NCBI GenBank assembly: GCA_963921425.1
Contig: OY992833.1
Location: 28,630,698-28,694,697 of the forward strand
Direction of reading: 5' to 3'
Length of the DNA: 64,000 nucleotides
From: Dryas octopetala
Taxonomy: Eukaryota > Streptophyta > Magnoliopsida > Rosales > Rosaceae
Of this stretch, positions 47,301 to 60,150 are shown piece after piece (the stretch's first letter is position 1; each line of letters begins with the position of its first letter). Under the pieces are notes generated by a model that was not told the DNA's origin, ran no database searches, and was given only the letters and a program-made list of their open reading frames with translations. Made by a program: the position numbers and the translations under genes.

Positions 47301-48300
47301 CGTGACTGGCCAGGATCGGGATCCTTTTATGGGAACTTGGATTCAGGCGGGGAATGTGGTGTCTTAGCTGAGACCATGTTTTTTGTCCCTGCTAAAAACA
47401 GGGCTAAGTTCTGGTATGGAATAATTCAAAGACAACCTGTTACACAGGGTTAGGAACTAGTCTTGAACGTTATTAGTTTTTTTTTTTTTCAGGTATTCCA
47501 CTGACTATGGCATGTTCCGATTCTGCATTGCCGACACAGAACATGATTGGAGAGAAGGAACGGAGCAATACAAGTTCATTGAGGACTGCCTAGCATCGGT
47601 TGATAGACAAAAGCAACCATGGCTGATCTTTCTGGCACATCGGGTTCTGGGTTATTCTTCTGCGAGCTTTTATGCGGCTGAAGGATCATTTGAGGAACCA
47701 ATGGGGAGGGAGAGCCTTCAGAAACTATGGCAGAAGTACAAGGTTGACGTTGCCGTATATGGCCATGTGCACAATTATGAAAGGACCTGTCCCATTTACC
47801 AGGTACACCATACCTCTTATGCATTGTTTGATGTGCCCTGTAGATTGAATTTCATGCTACATGCTGAGGCATGAATACACTCTTTAACATGTTTTGAAAA
47901 CTTAATACTCCAGGACCAATTGAGTAGCAGCCAAAATATTGAATCCATTCATCTTTGACTTAAAATTGAACTATGAATTTATTTCCTTCTGCAGAATATA
48001 TGCACCAGTAAGGAGAAACACTATTACAAGGGTACCTTGAATGGGACAATACATGTGGTTGCTGGTGGTGGAGGAGCAAGCCTTGCAGAATTCGCTCCTA
48101 TTGAAACAGCATGGAGTGTCGTTAAGGACTATGATTATGGGTTCGTCAAACTCACGGCATTTGATCGCTCGAACCTGTTGTTCGAGTACAAGAAGAGCAG
48201 GGACGGAAAAGTTTACGACTCTTTCAGAATATCCAGGGATTACAGGGACATCTTGGCATGCACTGTTGATAGTTGCCCAAGTACCACACTAGCATCTTGA
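44338..48300 (+). CDS. PAP: Purple acid phosphatase, first tandem copy
   Basis: Twelve exons (44338-44508, 44654-44745, 44902-44968, 45090-45212, 45493-45585, 45759-45888, 46068-46149, 46438-46570, 46984-47189, 47288-47413, 47493-47802, 47995-48300) join in frame to 612 residues. A signal peptide covers residues 1-24. An N-terminal fibronectin-like part (WVTLDFSSPHPSIDDWIGVF) precedes the catalytic domain. All five metal-ligand motifs are present: GDMGK (293), GDICY (334), SGNHE (366), FLAHR (His 457) and GHVHNYER (498). This is the large plant PAP group (PAP1/PAP27-like), secreted or vacuolar dinuclear metal phosphoesterases often linked to phosphate scavenging or nucleotide hydrolysis. The ATG at 44338 was chosen for its signal peptide and agreement with the second copy. 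Confidence 0.95.
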
Positions 48301-49082
48301 ATTTTGACTATGAAGGGAAACGTGCTGGTTGTTGAATAATGATAACTTCACCTCATCAGGAAAATGAGATAGAGAATAATGATCATGTGCTGGTGGATGC
48401 CTTTCTTTTTTGGTGAGACTGGTGGATGCCTTTCAAATCATCATTAAATTTTGTAGAGCTCCGTGGACCGTTGCATATATAGTGTATAACAAATTAACGA
48501 TAAAGGATTTGTTATCCTTTTCATTTTTAGATAATTTTCTTCATATTTAATTTCTTTTTTACTTCCATTTTCACTTCTTCTTTTTATTTATGTATAGTGG
48601 ATTGGCTTTTATCGTTTCAATTTTGCTTGGGACCCAAAGAAAAATAGCTTAGAAGACGTGTTACTAACATAGAAGTAACATATAGCTAGGTTTTTTTTTT
48701 TTTTTTTTTTTTTTTGTCATAAAAAATATGGCTAGTTGGGTTGACGGTATTGGTTTAACTGTGTTTTCTTGCAGAGATGTTCCAAATTTGAATATTTCTT
48801 AAAAATAAAAGGTGACACTTAGAAAATTATCTCCGTCTAGTAATTAAAATAATTCTTTAAAAAAATTAACTGCTTTAGAAAGTAGACCATTGTATCAATT
48901 CCATGATCCTTCCACTCGTCGTATGATGTCGTCATCGAAAAGTCCGGCAACACAACACCGACCACTTCCTGTTTAGTTTTTAGTATTTGTTTATTTTGAT
49001 TTTTTTTTTTGTCACATTATTTATTTGAAATGGGTAAAAATTAAATCTGTAAAGGCAGCAGAGGACTGTTTGCTGAAAGCTC
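48301..49082. other. Spacer between the two phosphatase genes
   Basis: Includes a T25-like tract near 48690-48715 and otherwise AT-rich DNA. I see no gene fragment left over from the duplication. Confidence 0.5.
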
Positions 49083-49090
49083 TATAAAAT
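49083..49090 (+). promoter_or_regulatory. Candidate TATA box of the second phosphatase gene
   Basis: TATAAAAT lies about 200 bases before the start codon in otherwise unremarkable sequence. Position and sequence fit a plant core promoter. Confidence 0.5.
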
Positions 49091-49290
49091 GGGAGCACAG
49101 TCGAATCTTCTTTTAGATTCCAAAGTTGTTGCAATCATTGGAACTGACTAACCCATAATCTTATACTTGAACCGCATCACTCTCCTCTTGCACTCAGAAA
49201 CCCGTAGTCCTGTTCAGTGTCTCAAGTTTGTAACCTTGTTCCGTTGTTCTTACTTGAGATTATTGATTGAATGTTTGGATGGTGTGTGGG

Positions 49291-52200
49291 ATGAAAGAAA
49301 TAAAACTAAGGTGGGCAATTCTGCTGGTTCTTGCTACCCTTCAAGAGGCAAGTTCTCATGGAGAGCAGCCTCTTTCAAGAATTTCTATTCAAAAGGCAAC
49401 CTTTGCTCTTCATGACCTTGCTTATATTAAAGCCTCTCCTACACTTCTAGGATTAAGGGTAAGCTTCAAAAATTTTGTGTTTGTTTATCTCTTTCTCACT
49501 ATTTATTATTTGCACTCATAATTTTGAAAGGGTAGTTTGGTTTTGATTGCCTCTTATGGTCTCTAATTCTACAACACCTTATGAAGTGGGATGGTCATGT
49601 ATGATATTATTGAGTCTTCTAAATTTCTAATTACTGAGACAGAATTTAGGTGTATTTGGTTGATGGGTTTTTTTTCACTGTTTTAGGGGCAAGACACAGA
49701 ATGGGTGACGCTGGAATTTGGTACTGATAACCCGTCGATTGATGACTGGATTGGGGTATTTTCTCCTGCTAATTTCAGGTAAATAAGTGCTCTTGTGTTG
49801 CCCTTCTGCCTAAATTTGGCTTCAGTCAACATTTGAACCTTCTGGAATGATTTTGTTTTAAATATTTTCCTTAATTCTTGTGTTTTGTGGTTAAATTCAA
49901 TGGAATTGGGCTGATTGGAATCAATTCAACTTCACCCTTTTCAGTGCTTCCATATGCCCTGAGGAAAATTCAAGAGTTTATCCTCCATTGTTGTGTTCTG
50001 CACCTATTAAGGTTCGTCCAGCACTACTCTGCAATGATTTTTTTACATTGCTTCTTCAGCTGTCTTTCCTTCCAAGTGTAAAAAGAGCTACAGAAGTAAC
50101 ATGAAACTGTTTCCTTTTCCAGTATCAGTATGCAAATTACTCCAGTCCTGAGTACAAAGACACGGGAAAAGGTTTCTTGAGGCTTCAGCTGATCAACCAG
50201 AGATCGGACTTTTCTTTTGCGCTATTTTCTGGTGGTCTATTGAATGTATGGTGAAAACTGTCTTGGCTATATTGTCTGCATAGTCATGTGATAACAAGTT
50301 TTTCTTGAGAACTATCAGTGGTTTTTATGCATTGGCTTTGTTATCCAAATACCAGCTAGTCAATCTTGTTGCATGCTTATAATCTAGCTGAAAAAAGGCT
50401 TCTTTTGCAACTATGTAATATTCTCCATGTTTTTGTCTCTTTCACATAAAAGATTAGTTTGAGTACTGTGGTTTTTCGGCAATTGAACCTTTGATTTAAT
50501 CGTGAAGCTGCAATTTTTATTCTTTATTTTATTTTTAATAGCCAAAGGTGGTGGCGGTCTCCAATCTTGTAGCTTTCTCAAATCCAAATGCACCAGTTTA
50601 CCCACGCATAGCACAAGGAAAATTATGGAATGAAGTAAGTTCAATTTCCTCTTGTTGCAATCCTCAAAGCACATAGCACATGAAAATAATAAGGAGGCTA
50701 TCTTATTGCAGCATTTTTAAAGAGAGGTTTTCATTACACCTTATTTATTTTCCTTCCGACTGAAAACTGTGCATCTATGCACAAGTTTGTGTTGAACTTT
50801 TTCTTTATCTTAACCAGGTTTCATGACTACTAACGTTTCTTTCAAGAAAAATATATTTAAGATAACACTTATTCAGGTAATAATATGGTTCTGTACCTAA
50901 ACTCAGATGACTGTAACATGGACAAGTGGATATGGGATCAATGAGGCAGAACCTTTTGTTGAATGGGGTCCAAGAGGAGAATATATTCGTTCCCCAGCTG
51001 GGACGCAAACTTTTGATCGTAATAGCATGTGTGGTATGTAACTTTCTTGTAAATTTATCCTATTTTTGTATGGTTAAAGCCTCTTAAAACTTGTGGGTTT
51101 ACAGTTTATCCTGTCAATGTACATGCACAGGTGCACCTGCAAGAACAGTTGGATGGCGTGACCCTGGATTCATACACACTAGTTTTCTGAAGGAGTTGTG
51201 GCCAAACAGAGTGTATGTTTAAATTATGTATGATCTCTTGAAAGATGAGTGAGTTTGATGATAATTTGCTAACCACATGAATTTTAAGATGCAACCATGA
51301 ACTACTAGATGAGTACCATCTTAAAAGTTTCACCATCAGCTGTTGGATTTTATGATGAGTCACCAGTTAATATGAAGCTTAATTTTTGCAGGTATACATA
51401 CAAGCTGGGGCATAGATTGTTCAATGGTACATATATTTGGAGTCAAGAGTATCAGTTTAAAGCATCTCCTTATCCTGGTCAAAATTCTTTACAGCGGGTA
51501 GTCATTTTTGGTGACATGGGAAAGGTTTGAACTCTCTTGGAACATTTGTGTGCATATAGTAAACCAAATCCTAGTTTCCTTAGGATCATTGTTTACCTTT
51601 CTTTAAATAATTGCTGTTTAATTCAATGAAATTGTGGATTCCCAAATGTTATGAGCTTCTTATGGTATGGTTGTGGAGGCCAATCACTTTATGTAGTTTC
51701 TGATTTCCGTTTAATCTTTCTCCATGCAGGATGAAGCTGATGGTTCCAATGAATATAACAATTTCCAGAGAGGCTCTCTTAACACCACTAAGCAGCTCAT
51801 TCGAGACTTGAAAAACATTGATATTGTCTTCCATATTGGGGATATATGTTACGCAAATGGCTACCTTTCACAATGGGACCAATTTACTGCACAGGTTGAG
51901 CCAATAGCATCAACTGTCCCTTACATGATTGCAAGGTTTGTCATTGTTTAATAACACAACTTGTTTCAGCAAGAGTTTGTCTCTCTCTGATTTCGTTGAT
52001 TTTCAATTTTTCCTTTCAGTGGCAACCATGAACGTGACTGGCCAGGATCAGGTTCTTTCTATGGAAACATGGATTCTGGAGGAGAATGTGGTGTGTTGGC
52101 TGAAAATATGTTCTATGTTCCCACTGAGAACAGTGCTAAGTTTTGGTACGGACCACAATTACCTATCCATACACATATTATTCAATAGCAACCTTATTTA

Positions 52201-53088
52201 GTTTGCAGGATTCAATAAATTTGGGAACTATCTAGTTTTATGGAGAACAGAGAGAGAGAGAGAGAGAGCTAGTCTTACATCTTCTATTTTCACTTGTTCT
52301 AGATTCGTAGGAAATTTTATGTTCTGATCATGATTTTTTCTTAATCCAGGTACTCCACTGACTATGGCATGTTTCACTTCTGCATAGCAGACACAGAGCA
52401 TGATTGGAGAGAGGGAACAGAACAATACAAGTTTATTGAGCACTGCTTAGCATCAGTCGATAGGCAGAAGCAACCATGGTTAATCTTTCTGGCACATCGG
52501 GTTCTGGGATATTCTTCTTGTAGCTATTATGCAGAAGAAGGGTCATTTGAGGAACCAATGGGGAGGGAGGACCTCCAAAAACTTTGGCAGAAGTACAAAG
52601 TTGACATTGCCATCTACGGCCATGTGCATAACTACGAAAGAACCTGTCCCATATACCAGGTACATTTTCTCTTGTTCATGCATTGATGATTTGAAGGAAA
52701 ATAATCGCAACCCTCATTCCATTACATCGAGATTCTACAATTAGTAACTAACGATAGAAGTGTTGTTGTCTCTTGGTGACAGAATATATGCACCAATGAA
52801 GAGAAGCACTATTATAAGGGCAGCTTGAATGGAACAATACATGTGGTTGCTGGTGGTGCAGGAGCAAGCCTGTCAACGTTTACCACCCTCCAAACAAAAT
52901 GGAGTATTTTCAAGGACTATGATCATGGATTTGTCAAACTCACAGCATTTGATCACTCAAACCTCTTGTTCGAGTACAAGAAGAGCAGGGATGGACAGGT
53001 TTATGACTCTTTCAGAATATCCAGAGATTATAGGGACATCTTGGCCTGCACTGTTGATAGTTGCGCAAGCACAACACTAGCATCATGA
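49291..53088 (+). CDS. PAP: Purple acid phosphatase, second tandem copy
   Basis: Twelve exons (49291-49458, 49687-49778, 49945-50011, 50123-50245, 50542-50634, 50907-51033, 51131-51212, 51392-51524, 51730-51935, 52020-52145, 52350-52659, 52783-53088) join in frame to 610 residues. Exon lengths equal those of the first copy except one codon fewer in exon 1 and one in exon 6 (GPRGEYIRS against GPKGGDLVRS). All metal-binding motifs are intact (GDMGK, GDICY, SGNHE, FLAHR, GHVHNYER). Proteins are nearly identical over exons 8-12 and more diverged near the N-terminus. Introns have lost most similarity, so the duplication is not recent. Start: the ATG at 49291 aligns with the first copy; 49279 is an in-frame alternative. 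Confidence 0.95.
52244..52268. repeat. (GA)n microsatellite in the second phosphatase gene
   Basis: About twelve GA dinucleotides lie within intron 10. Confidence 0.85.
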
Positions 53089-54579
53089 ATTCATGATCTG
53101 GTTATATAAGTAAATATTTGTTAATATAGAATAAAATGAAAATCTTAAGATGTATATTTATACCAGGAGCGTTCGGCGTTCCTGTGGCAATTCAATGCAC
53201 CTGCATAATTTATAATATCAAATATTGAGATAATATCCTCAATATTTATAGGGACTATATACACTGATATTAGTCATTAGATGTAACATTTAATATCAAT
53301 ATTAAATATCAAAAATTTAATATATTTCTTTCAAAATTTACATCTAATTTTTCTCAATATTTCCATTGAATTTCCACACTCTTAATATTTTCATTAGCAT
53401 TTAATATATGCATTGCAACTTTTTTTAAAGTGTCAATTACAAATAAATTAATAAATATTTTTAATATTACAAATTAGTCAATGAACTTTTTCATAATTTT
53501 ATTTTAGTCACCATTGACCAAAATAAAATAAAATAAAATACCATAAATCAATAAACATACATTATTATGCAAATTTAGATTTGTATTAGGTTTGTCTTTG
53601 ATTGTTATGCAGCAAAACGGCTTTGGGTTTAACTCGCGGGTTTTGAGCCTGAGACCTAAAACTTTAGCCATAAGCTCTATAACTCTAATTCTAAACCATA
53701 AACCACATTTTTAAATCCTAAACTTTGTTTATATATCTAAACTTCATTTCTATACCCTAAATCAAATTCAGGGTAATATCGTAATTTTATACTCATAAGT
53801 AATGAAAAAAACGGAATAGACAAATTAATATTTTTCAATACATCAAAATATATGACATTAACAAGTGGATTTAGCTTAGTGACTAAAGTGGGATTAAATA
53901 TCAAAACTTATTGGCCTTTATGAGAAAAGAAACCCAACATGGACCATTATGTAATATTGAAATGTTTTATCAATTTAAATGTAATTTTCAATTTTTTTAA
54001 AAATTCCTTTTCAAACAGCACACATAAATAACGTAATAGAAAGTATCAAAGTTCCCTAGCCAAAAAAAAAAAGTGAGACTCATTTTGGCTTATACAGTTA
54101 TACCAACTCCAAAATCCAAATTGATACGTTTGACTTGTTTGGACCAAAAATGGAAAAAAAAGTTAAAATAGAAAACAGGTAATACTGTACAAGCCAACAG
54201 GAGCACTGGACCAGGCTGACCAGCATCCCAATTTCACTATGCATCTCTAACCTGGCCGTTACTTGTAGCCTACTAAAAATTTTATTCCTACCAAACAAGA
54301 CAATGGTATTCTTTTCTTTTGGATTCATTATTATTGTTTTTCCTTAGAAACACCCAACCATTTTGAAATACAAAGAAGAGTAAATAAAATAAATTTGATC
54401 TCCATCCTTTTTCTTCTTCTTTTTTGTATGCCTTGATTTATTAAAGCCGTCGTTTCATTAGATAAGTTGCCAGCTCTGCAACTTCTTCATCAACCTGGAA
54501 ATTGGTTTTGTTTTCTTGAAGCCTGTTCATCAACAAGGACAATCATATTGTTGCATTTCTCTGCCAAGTATTTGCATAA
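53089..54579. other. Intergenic, no gene seen
   Basis: Strongly AT-rich DNA with AAAATA repeats (about 53520-53540). It ends in the upstream region of the POLAR-like gene. No element ends or coding signals are recognised. Confidence 0.5.
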
Positions 54580-56426
54580 ATGGTTTTACAGGGAAAGGAA
54601 GGTTTATCAGAAACAGTTCATGGACAATCCGAAATTCTTGGTGATTCAGTAATGGGTTCAGCTTCTACTAGTGGTGGTGATGGTGAAGAGCGTTTAGCTT
54701 CAAAAGAAATAAAAAGAACTGGGGATGGGATGGGGAGGCTGACCGAGTCTTCTGGTGAATTGGTTTCTGATTTTGTTGTGACAGGAAAAGCTGCTGGTTG
54801 TTATTATGGACTAAAGAAAAACAGATCTCTTAGGATTAGGTCTAATGGGTATTCTTTTAAAGCACTTAATTCTATAGGAAGTTGCTCACTGGCTCAGGTG
54901 GTGTTGTATTGGGAGCATGCTAGAGTGGAAGAGGATGCGTATAGTTCATGTACTTCACCATGTATTTTGACACTGAGGCCATTATTGGTTCATTTCAATG
55001 AGGTGTGGTTGGAAAGTGAGGAAAATGAGGTTGAAAGGAAATGTGGCTTGAAAGAGAGTCAGGAAGAGCTTTTGGGTTCATTTGAGCAAAGAAATTGGAA
55101 GCAAAATATGGAAAAGGCACATCGGAGGCGAAGGCGGAGGAGATGTAGCAGCTCAACTACAAGGGTGTCTGATGGACAGTTCCATTCACAAGGTTCTAGA
55201 CTATTCTTATGTTATAATGAACTTGCTATCTATACATGTTTGCTCAAAGTTCAAGTCTTTATTTACATGATATTTTGTTCCTTCTCAGTATACATTGTGC
55301 TTAAATTTCTTTTACTTTATCAGGTTCCCCAAATGGCATGCTTCTTTTCTTTGTTGGAATCACTGTTGGAATCATGTATACTATTATTGCTCATAAAAGA
55401 GAAGTTGACAAGTTAAATGAGTTGTTGAAGCATACTCAGAAGTTGGTCCAAGATTTACACGAGGAGGTAGAGATGAAAGACTCGTTTAAATTGGAGTTCA
55501 GTAGTGAGGGTTTTGAATCCCAGGGAACTGAGAAGCAAACCTCCCTCAATGGCACACCAACTGCATTGTCTACTGAGCAAGAATGGGAGAAAATTGAGAA
55601 GTCTGAAAAATGTGTTTCCAAAAAGCTCAATGATCAGAGGGTAGATGATACTGAAGGAATGAGCAAGATTGAGGCAGAGCTCCAAGCTGAACTAGAGCTT
55701 TTGGAACTAAACATCAAGACATACAGTTTAAATAGAATATCAGATGATGTGGAGGTAATTATGCACCTAAATCATTTTAATTATTCTGCGTATTATTTGT
55801 CTTATCTTATTGCAGAAAAGCCTACGATCCTGCTATGAGAAACCCAATTGGGTTAATTCCTAAAACAGACGTGAAAGCTCATAACGACACCACGGTCGAC
55901 TCTTGCCTTTCCCTTTCTTGAATAAAAAAGGAAAATTAAGAACAACTTTACAATTTCTTTCTTGAGAAATTGCATGTCAATTATCACCATAGTTTACAGC
56001 AAGAAGGTTTCTGTGGTTATCAATGAGTACTTGTCAAGTTGAGATAAAAGTTCAATGGTGTTGTATATACAAGCAAGGAAAAAAATGAATTTTCTTTAAT
56101 GTGGTATAATATTTGTATAATTGGACTTTTCTTTGCAGCTGGATCCTGAGCCAAACCATGATGTAAGAGTACTAAGAGGGACCCCCACCAATTACATTCA
56201 CAGGGCAAACAAGGCTGTGTCGCCTAGGGAGCTGAGTTTGTGTCTATATGAGGTGATTGAGTCGAGGCTTGAAGCACGCATCATGGAGCTTGAGACAGCA
56301 CTTGAAGATAGGGAAAAGAGGGTGCCATTCCATGGATTTGGAATATGTAATATCTCAGAGGGGCTTCAAGGTAGAATCTTCATGCCCAAGTTATCCCAAT
56401 CTTTATGCATGAATGTAGTGACATGA
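54580..56426 (+). CDS. POLAR-like protein (membrane anchor plus coiled coil)
   Basis: Three exons (54580-55192, 55324-55754, 56139-56426) join in frame to 443 residues. The N-terminal 200 residues are polar, with a basic patch (RRRRRRRC) near 187. A membrane segment follows at about 209-226 (GMLLFFVGITVGIMYTII). A predicted coiled coil comes next (KREVDKLNELLKHTQKLVQD). Acidic Leu-rich helices (KIEAELQAELELLELNI) lead to the block AVSPRELSLCLYEVIESRLE with RIMELETALED. This order matches plant POLAR/POLAR-like proteins, the founding member of which marks one pole of dividing stomatal-lineage cells. Whether this copy acts in stomata is unknown. The second Met at 54652 is an alternative start. 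Confidence 0.78.
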
Positions 56427-56686
56427 ACCAATGAGGCTAATGAAGAGATTACCAAGATGACTTAAACAGATGATGGATGGATGTACATACATATGGATGC
56501 ATGTATGTATGTTAAGCTGAAGAACACATTAGAAATTTAGCGAGCAGCCTAGTCAAAGTGTGTTTTTCCTTTTCCTTGATTAAAAAAAATAATCCAAATT
56601 CTTTTTTCTTTTTAAGAAATCAAAATTCAATTTCACTGAAAGAATCTGAGTCTTCATTTTCATTGAAGTAGTTTGCTCTATGTACT

Positions 56687-59137
56687 TTACAATGGAAAGA
56701 TCCTTTTGTACCTAAAATAAATCAGGAAAGAGAAGTACAAGAACCCACAGGCAACACCAGTAATAACAAGAACCCAACTGAATGTAGATGGATTATCAAA
56801 AACAGAAGCCTCAAAATTCATTCCAAATACCGCTGTAACAGAAGCAAAAATTGTAGCCATGAAGGTAGCTGCTGTAAGAAGCAACTCAAATTTTATCAGA
56901 TGGTTCTGAACATTGCCCTGTCCATGAACAGAGTGTATTAAAATTCATTTGTAAATATATTATAGTAATTCAAAGAAATAAAGGGAAAAGGCAATCAATG
57001 AAATAGACAAATACAAGTTGTTAATCACTCCTTACCAATTTAATGTTAATCAGATCTTCAGTATCATCAATGTATTCTTTTAGCTGCATCAACAATACAA
57101 GAAACCAATATTTCAATAAGTGTCCGCATAACTCAACTTTTCCAAAAAAAGAAGAGTGATAATGCCACAGGGTCTCTCTCTCTCTAAAAACCTAAAAACT
57201 ATAAATGTATAATATATATATATATATATATTCACTGAACAACAAACATCTCATACCGATAACAACTTGCTGAGAGTATGGTCGATCACAACAAAGTATG
57301 CTTCAAGCAGCATTTCCAATTGATCAATGTTTTCTCCGCTATTAGATGAGCTAATTAAGCTTCCATGTCTGCTTGAACCCACAATACTGCTAAAAGCTCT
57401 TTGCAATTTCATTGCTCCACTGATTGACCCCACTGGTGAAACAGGAGCAGATTTTGAAACCGCTCTTTCCTCACCTGAGGTGTTAGTTTGAAAACCAAGG
57501 TCACTTAAGGGATAACCCTCTGACCTTTGTTTCTTCTCAGTTAAGTACATCTCAGCCATGTCACCGTCATCATCCATGAGATGTTCTATTTCATCACGGA
57601 CCTAGAAAAAATTAAAAAGCAATTTTATTGAGGAGATGGAAAGCATACAGATATTATGAAACGGATGGCTCTATTGGCACCCAAGTTTTTGCTCACTAAG
57701 ACTCCCAAATTTTTTCCAACTTTATAAATCCTATTTTACCCTATATATACAAAACATTTGATATATATATATAACTCCCATTCCCCCTCCCCCGCTGCTC
57801 CCCTTTTAAAGATATTTTAAGTTTGAAAAATAGAAATAAATGAGGGTAGAATGAAAACATCAATACCTTTAAAGGGAGAGAGCAAATTTTAGGGTGCCAA
57901 TAGAATCACCCTTACGAAACTAAACATATTCTATCATCTTTTACCTTCTGAACTCGTTGATTCAAGGCAAGGAGGTGGCCTTTGAGCCTACGCACACGCT
58001 CTAGATTAAGAGTGTTAATCGATGTTGCTAGTTCATCCAGCACTGGGTATATCTCCATTGCCAGTTCTTTTACCTATCATATTAATGAACTTCATTAATG
58101 TAATGGATTTGTGCTGATGATGATTCCTGCTTCATTTTCCTGGTATTGTTCAAAGTTTTCTTCATATGATCTAAGAACTCATAATTCAAATATAGATAGT
58201 TCTGAAAGATAACATTTACATGACTAAGGACTTTACCGGTTTGGTGATAACTATACCTCTGGAAGTAGTGAACAAAAGAATTTTCTGGGGTTATCTAAAA
58301 CATAAATGCAGCATGTACCAAATTTAGTTGAAAGTTTTGTGCTGCAGAGAGATGGATACCTGAGCATCTAGAGACATGCAAGTCAGTTCCAAAGCCAGCT
58401 CCAATGCTCTAAACTCAAAAGGCAAGTCATCTGAATCAAATTAGACTCGTTGTCAGAAATGCATTCAACATTTAGTTTAACTTTGATGATTAAAAAAGTT
58501 AAAGGAATAAAGAAAAATCTTAAATTTTGGAAGAGAACAAGTTGTCACTTAGTGGAACCCCTTTTTCCTGTCAAATAACTAAATAAGATATTTTTTTAGG
58601 AATGGCAAAAAGGGTTATCACTCAGATACATGAGAAAAGTATGAGTAAACCCCTCAAGCAAATAAAGGCCATCAGGTATTAGGTAGAATTAGTTTCCTAA
58701 CCAGATTGATCTTTGTTTGACTGAAGGCGTTTGCACAATTCAGACTTGTACTGAACAACACATCCATCCAGGGAATTCATCAGGATAACTTCATCAGCTG
58801 TGATTATACACCTTATCTGTTCAAGATTAACAACTATAGCTTTCTCCCTTCCTAATATTGTAGAAGGGTAAATGAACAAAGGGTCCAAAAGTCGGAGATC
58901 TCTTGCAGGCAAAGAACAATGTCTCATTATAGAAGCCTTGTCAAGCTTCAAAATGTTTGAGTTCCCAAATGGATCAATCTTTATCCAAGAACGACTTCCA
59001 TGACCTCTCTTCTTCAGTGCCTGGATACCAGCCGACCCACGAATTCCATTTGCATAAAAGTGAACACTTCTGGTGTTATTAGAAGAGGTGGATTCTGGAA
59101 GTTCAGACGGAAGTAAAGGGGATTGTGATTCTTCCAT
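56687..59137 (-). CDS. MRS2: MRS2/CorA-type magnesium transporter
   Basis: Six coding exons on the minus strand (59137-58702, 58430-58360, 58073-57945, 57601-57257, 57083-57036, 56917-56687) join in frame to 419 residues. The N-terminal domain includes ILGREKAIVVNLEQIRCIIT and LPFEFRALELALE. The stalk helix has LRRLKGHLL-type sequence and QRVQKVRDEIEHLMDDDGDM. Two C-terminal membrane helices are present (about 355-374 and 385-410). The signature GMN (375-377) closes the first helix in VFGMNFE, the selectivity motif of the CorA superfamily. Plant MRS2/MGT proteins form Mg2+ channels in plasma, vacuolar or plastid membranes. Which membrane applies here cannot be read from sequence. Convergent with the POLAR-like gene, about 260 bases apart. 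Confidence 0.95.
57211..57230. repeat. (TA)n microsatellite in an MRS2 intron
   Basis: About nine TA dinucleotides lie in the intron between exons 4 and 5 of the Mg transporter gene. Confidence 0.85.
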
Positions 59138-60150
59138 TGGATTTTATTCACCCTGCTTTGGGTGCTAATCCAGAATCTGTAAGAAGACGACGTACATGTT
59201 GGGGCATATTAAATGGTACCAAAATTCAACACCAAGCAACCACAGCCATGTTTGAGCAAGCTAGATATTGGTGATTGTATGTGTATGAAAGCGCAACCAC
59301 TATATCGATGTTGATCCATGTTCTTGGTGCATGCCTAAAGTAGAATCTGAAAAAATGTAAAGTGAAAATGAGAAACCCTTTTCAATTGATTGTTCCAAAA
59401 AGTAAAATTTCATGAATGAGAGAAAATAAGAGTGAATTTATGCACGAATCACAATGCTGGAAAACGCCACATTGAATGAAGAAAGTAACTAATATCAATT
59501 GATGAACTCTTCTGGGTACAAGGAAGAAGAAAATGGAACTTTAAAATCTTAGACGCCTCATGTTTGAGTCTCAACAAGAGACTATACCACAACTCAATTG
59601 AGTCTGATATTGCCAATGTGGTTACCATATGAAATTGACTACACTAAAGGCTAAATAGGACATCAGAAATGAAACCCAGAAATATGGTTCAACTAACTCC
59701 AACCCGGATGAGAAGTAAAAGTAACACGAACAAGTTCGATTTCTAAACTGAAGTGAAAACTCAATTAACCTCATGTCTTTTTGTGGGTTCGGAAAACCCA
59801 GAAATCAAAACTATTTTCCATAAAAGGCATGTATTAAAAATTTAAAACTCTCAAGCAGGAGCACCCAAACCCAATCCGCACCAGACATCAATTTCCACAA
59901 AAAATCAAAGAATGAAAACGAATACCCATCAGTTTAAATGATAATTACTAAACAATCAGATAACCCCATTGAGGGGAAATCAGCGAACGACAAAGAATCT
60001 AAGAAAACCCAGATAGAAAAATCAAATAATAGCGAAAATTACCTCGAGAAAAGTCAAATAATAGCCTGGGAATGAGAGATGCGCGATAGCTGAAAGTTAG
60101 AGAAGCAGAGCGTGTGCAGCGTGCTCCCTATCTCGATTAACAGAAAATCC
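59138..60150 (-). other. Leader exon and 5' UTR intron of the MRS2 gene
   Basis: On the minus strand a donor (CTCGAG/GTAATT at 60043-60042) and an acceptor (CTTACAG ending at 59177) frame an intron of about 866 bases directly before the coding exon. A leader exon of about 100 bases would lie at 60043-60150. No gene is seen within the intron. Confidence 0.55.

Noticed and set aside
49267..49290. Earlier start for the second phosphatase
   Set aside because: 49267 is TTG; 49291 aligns with the start of the first copy and gives a clean signal peptide. 49279 remains possible but less likely.
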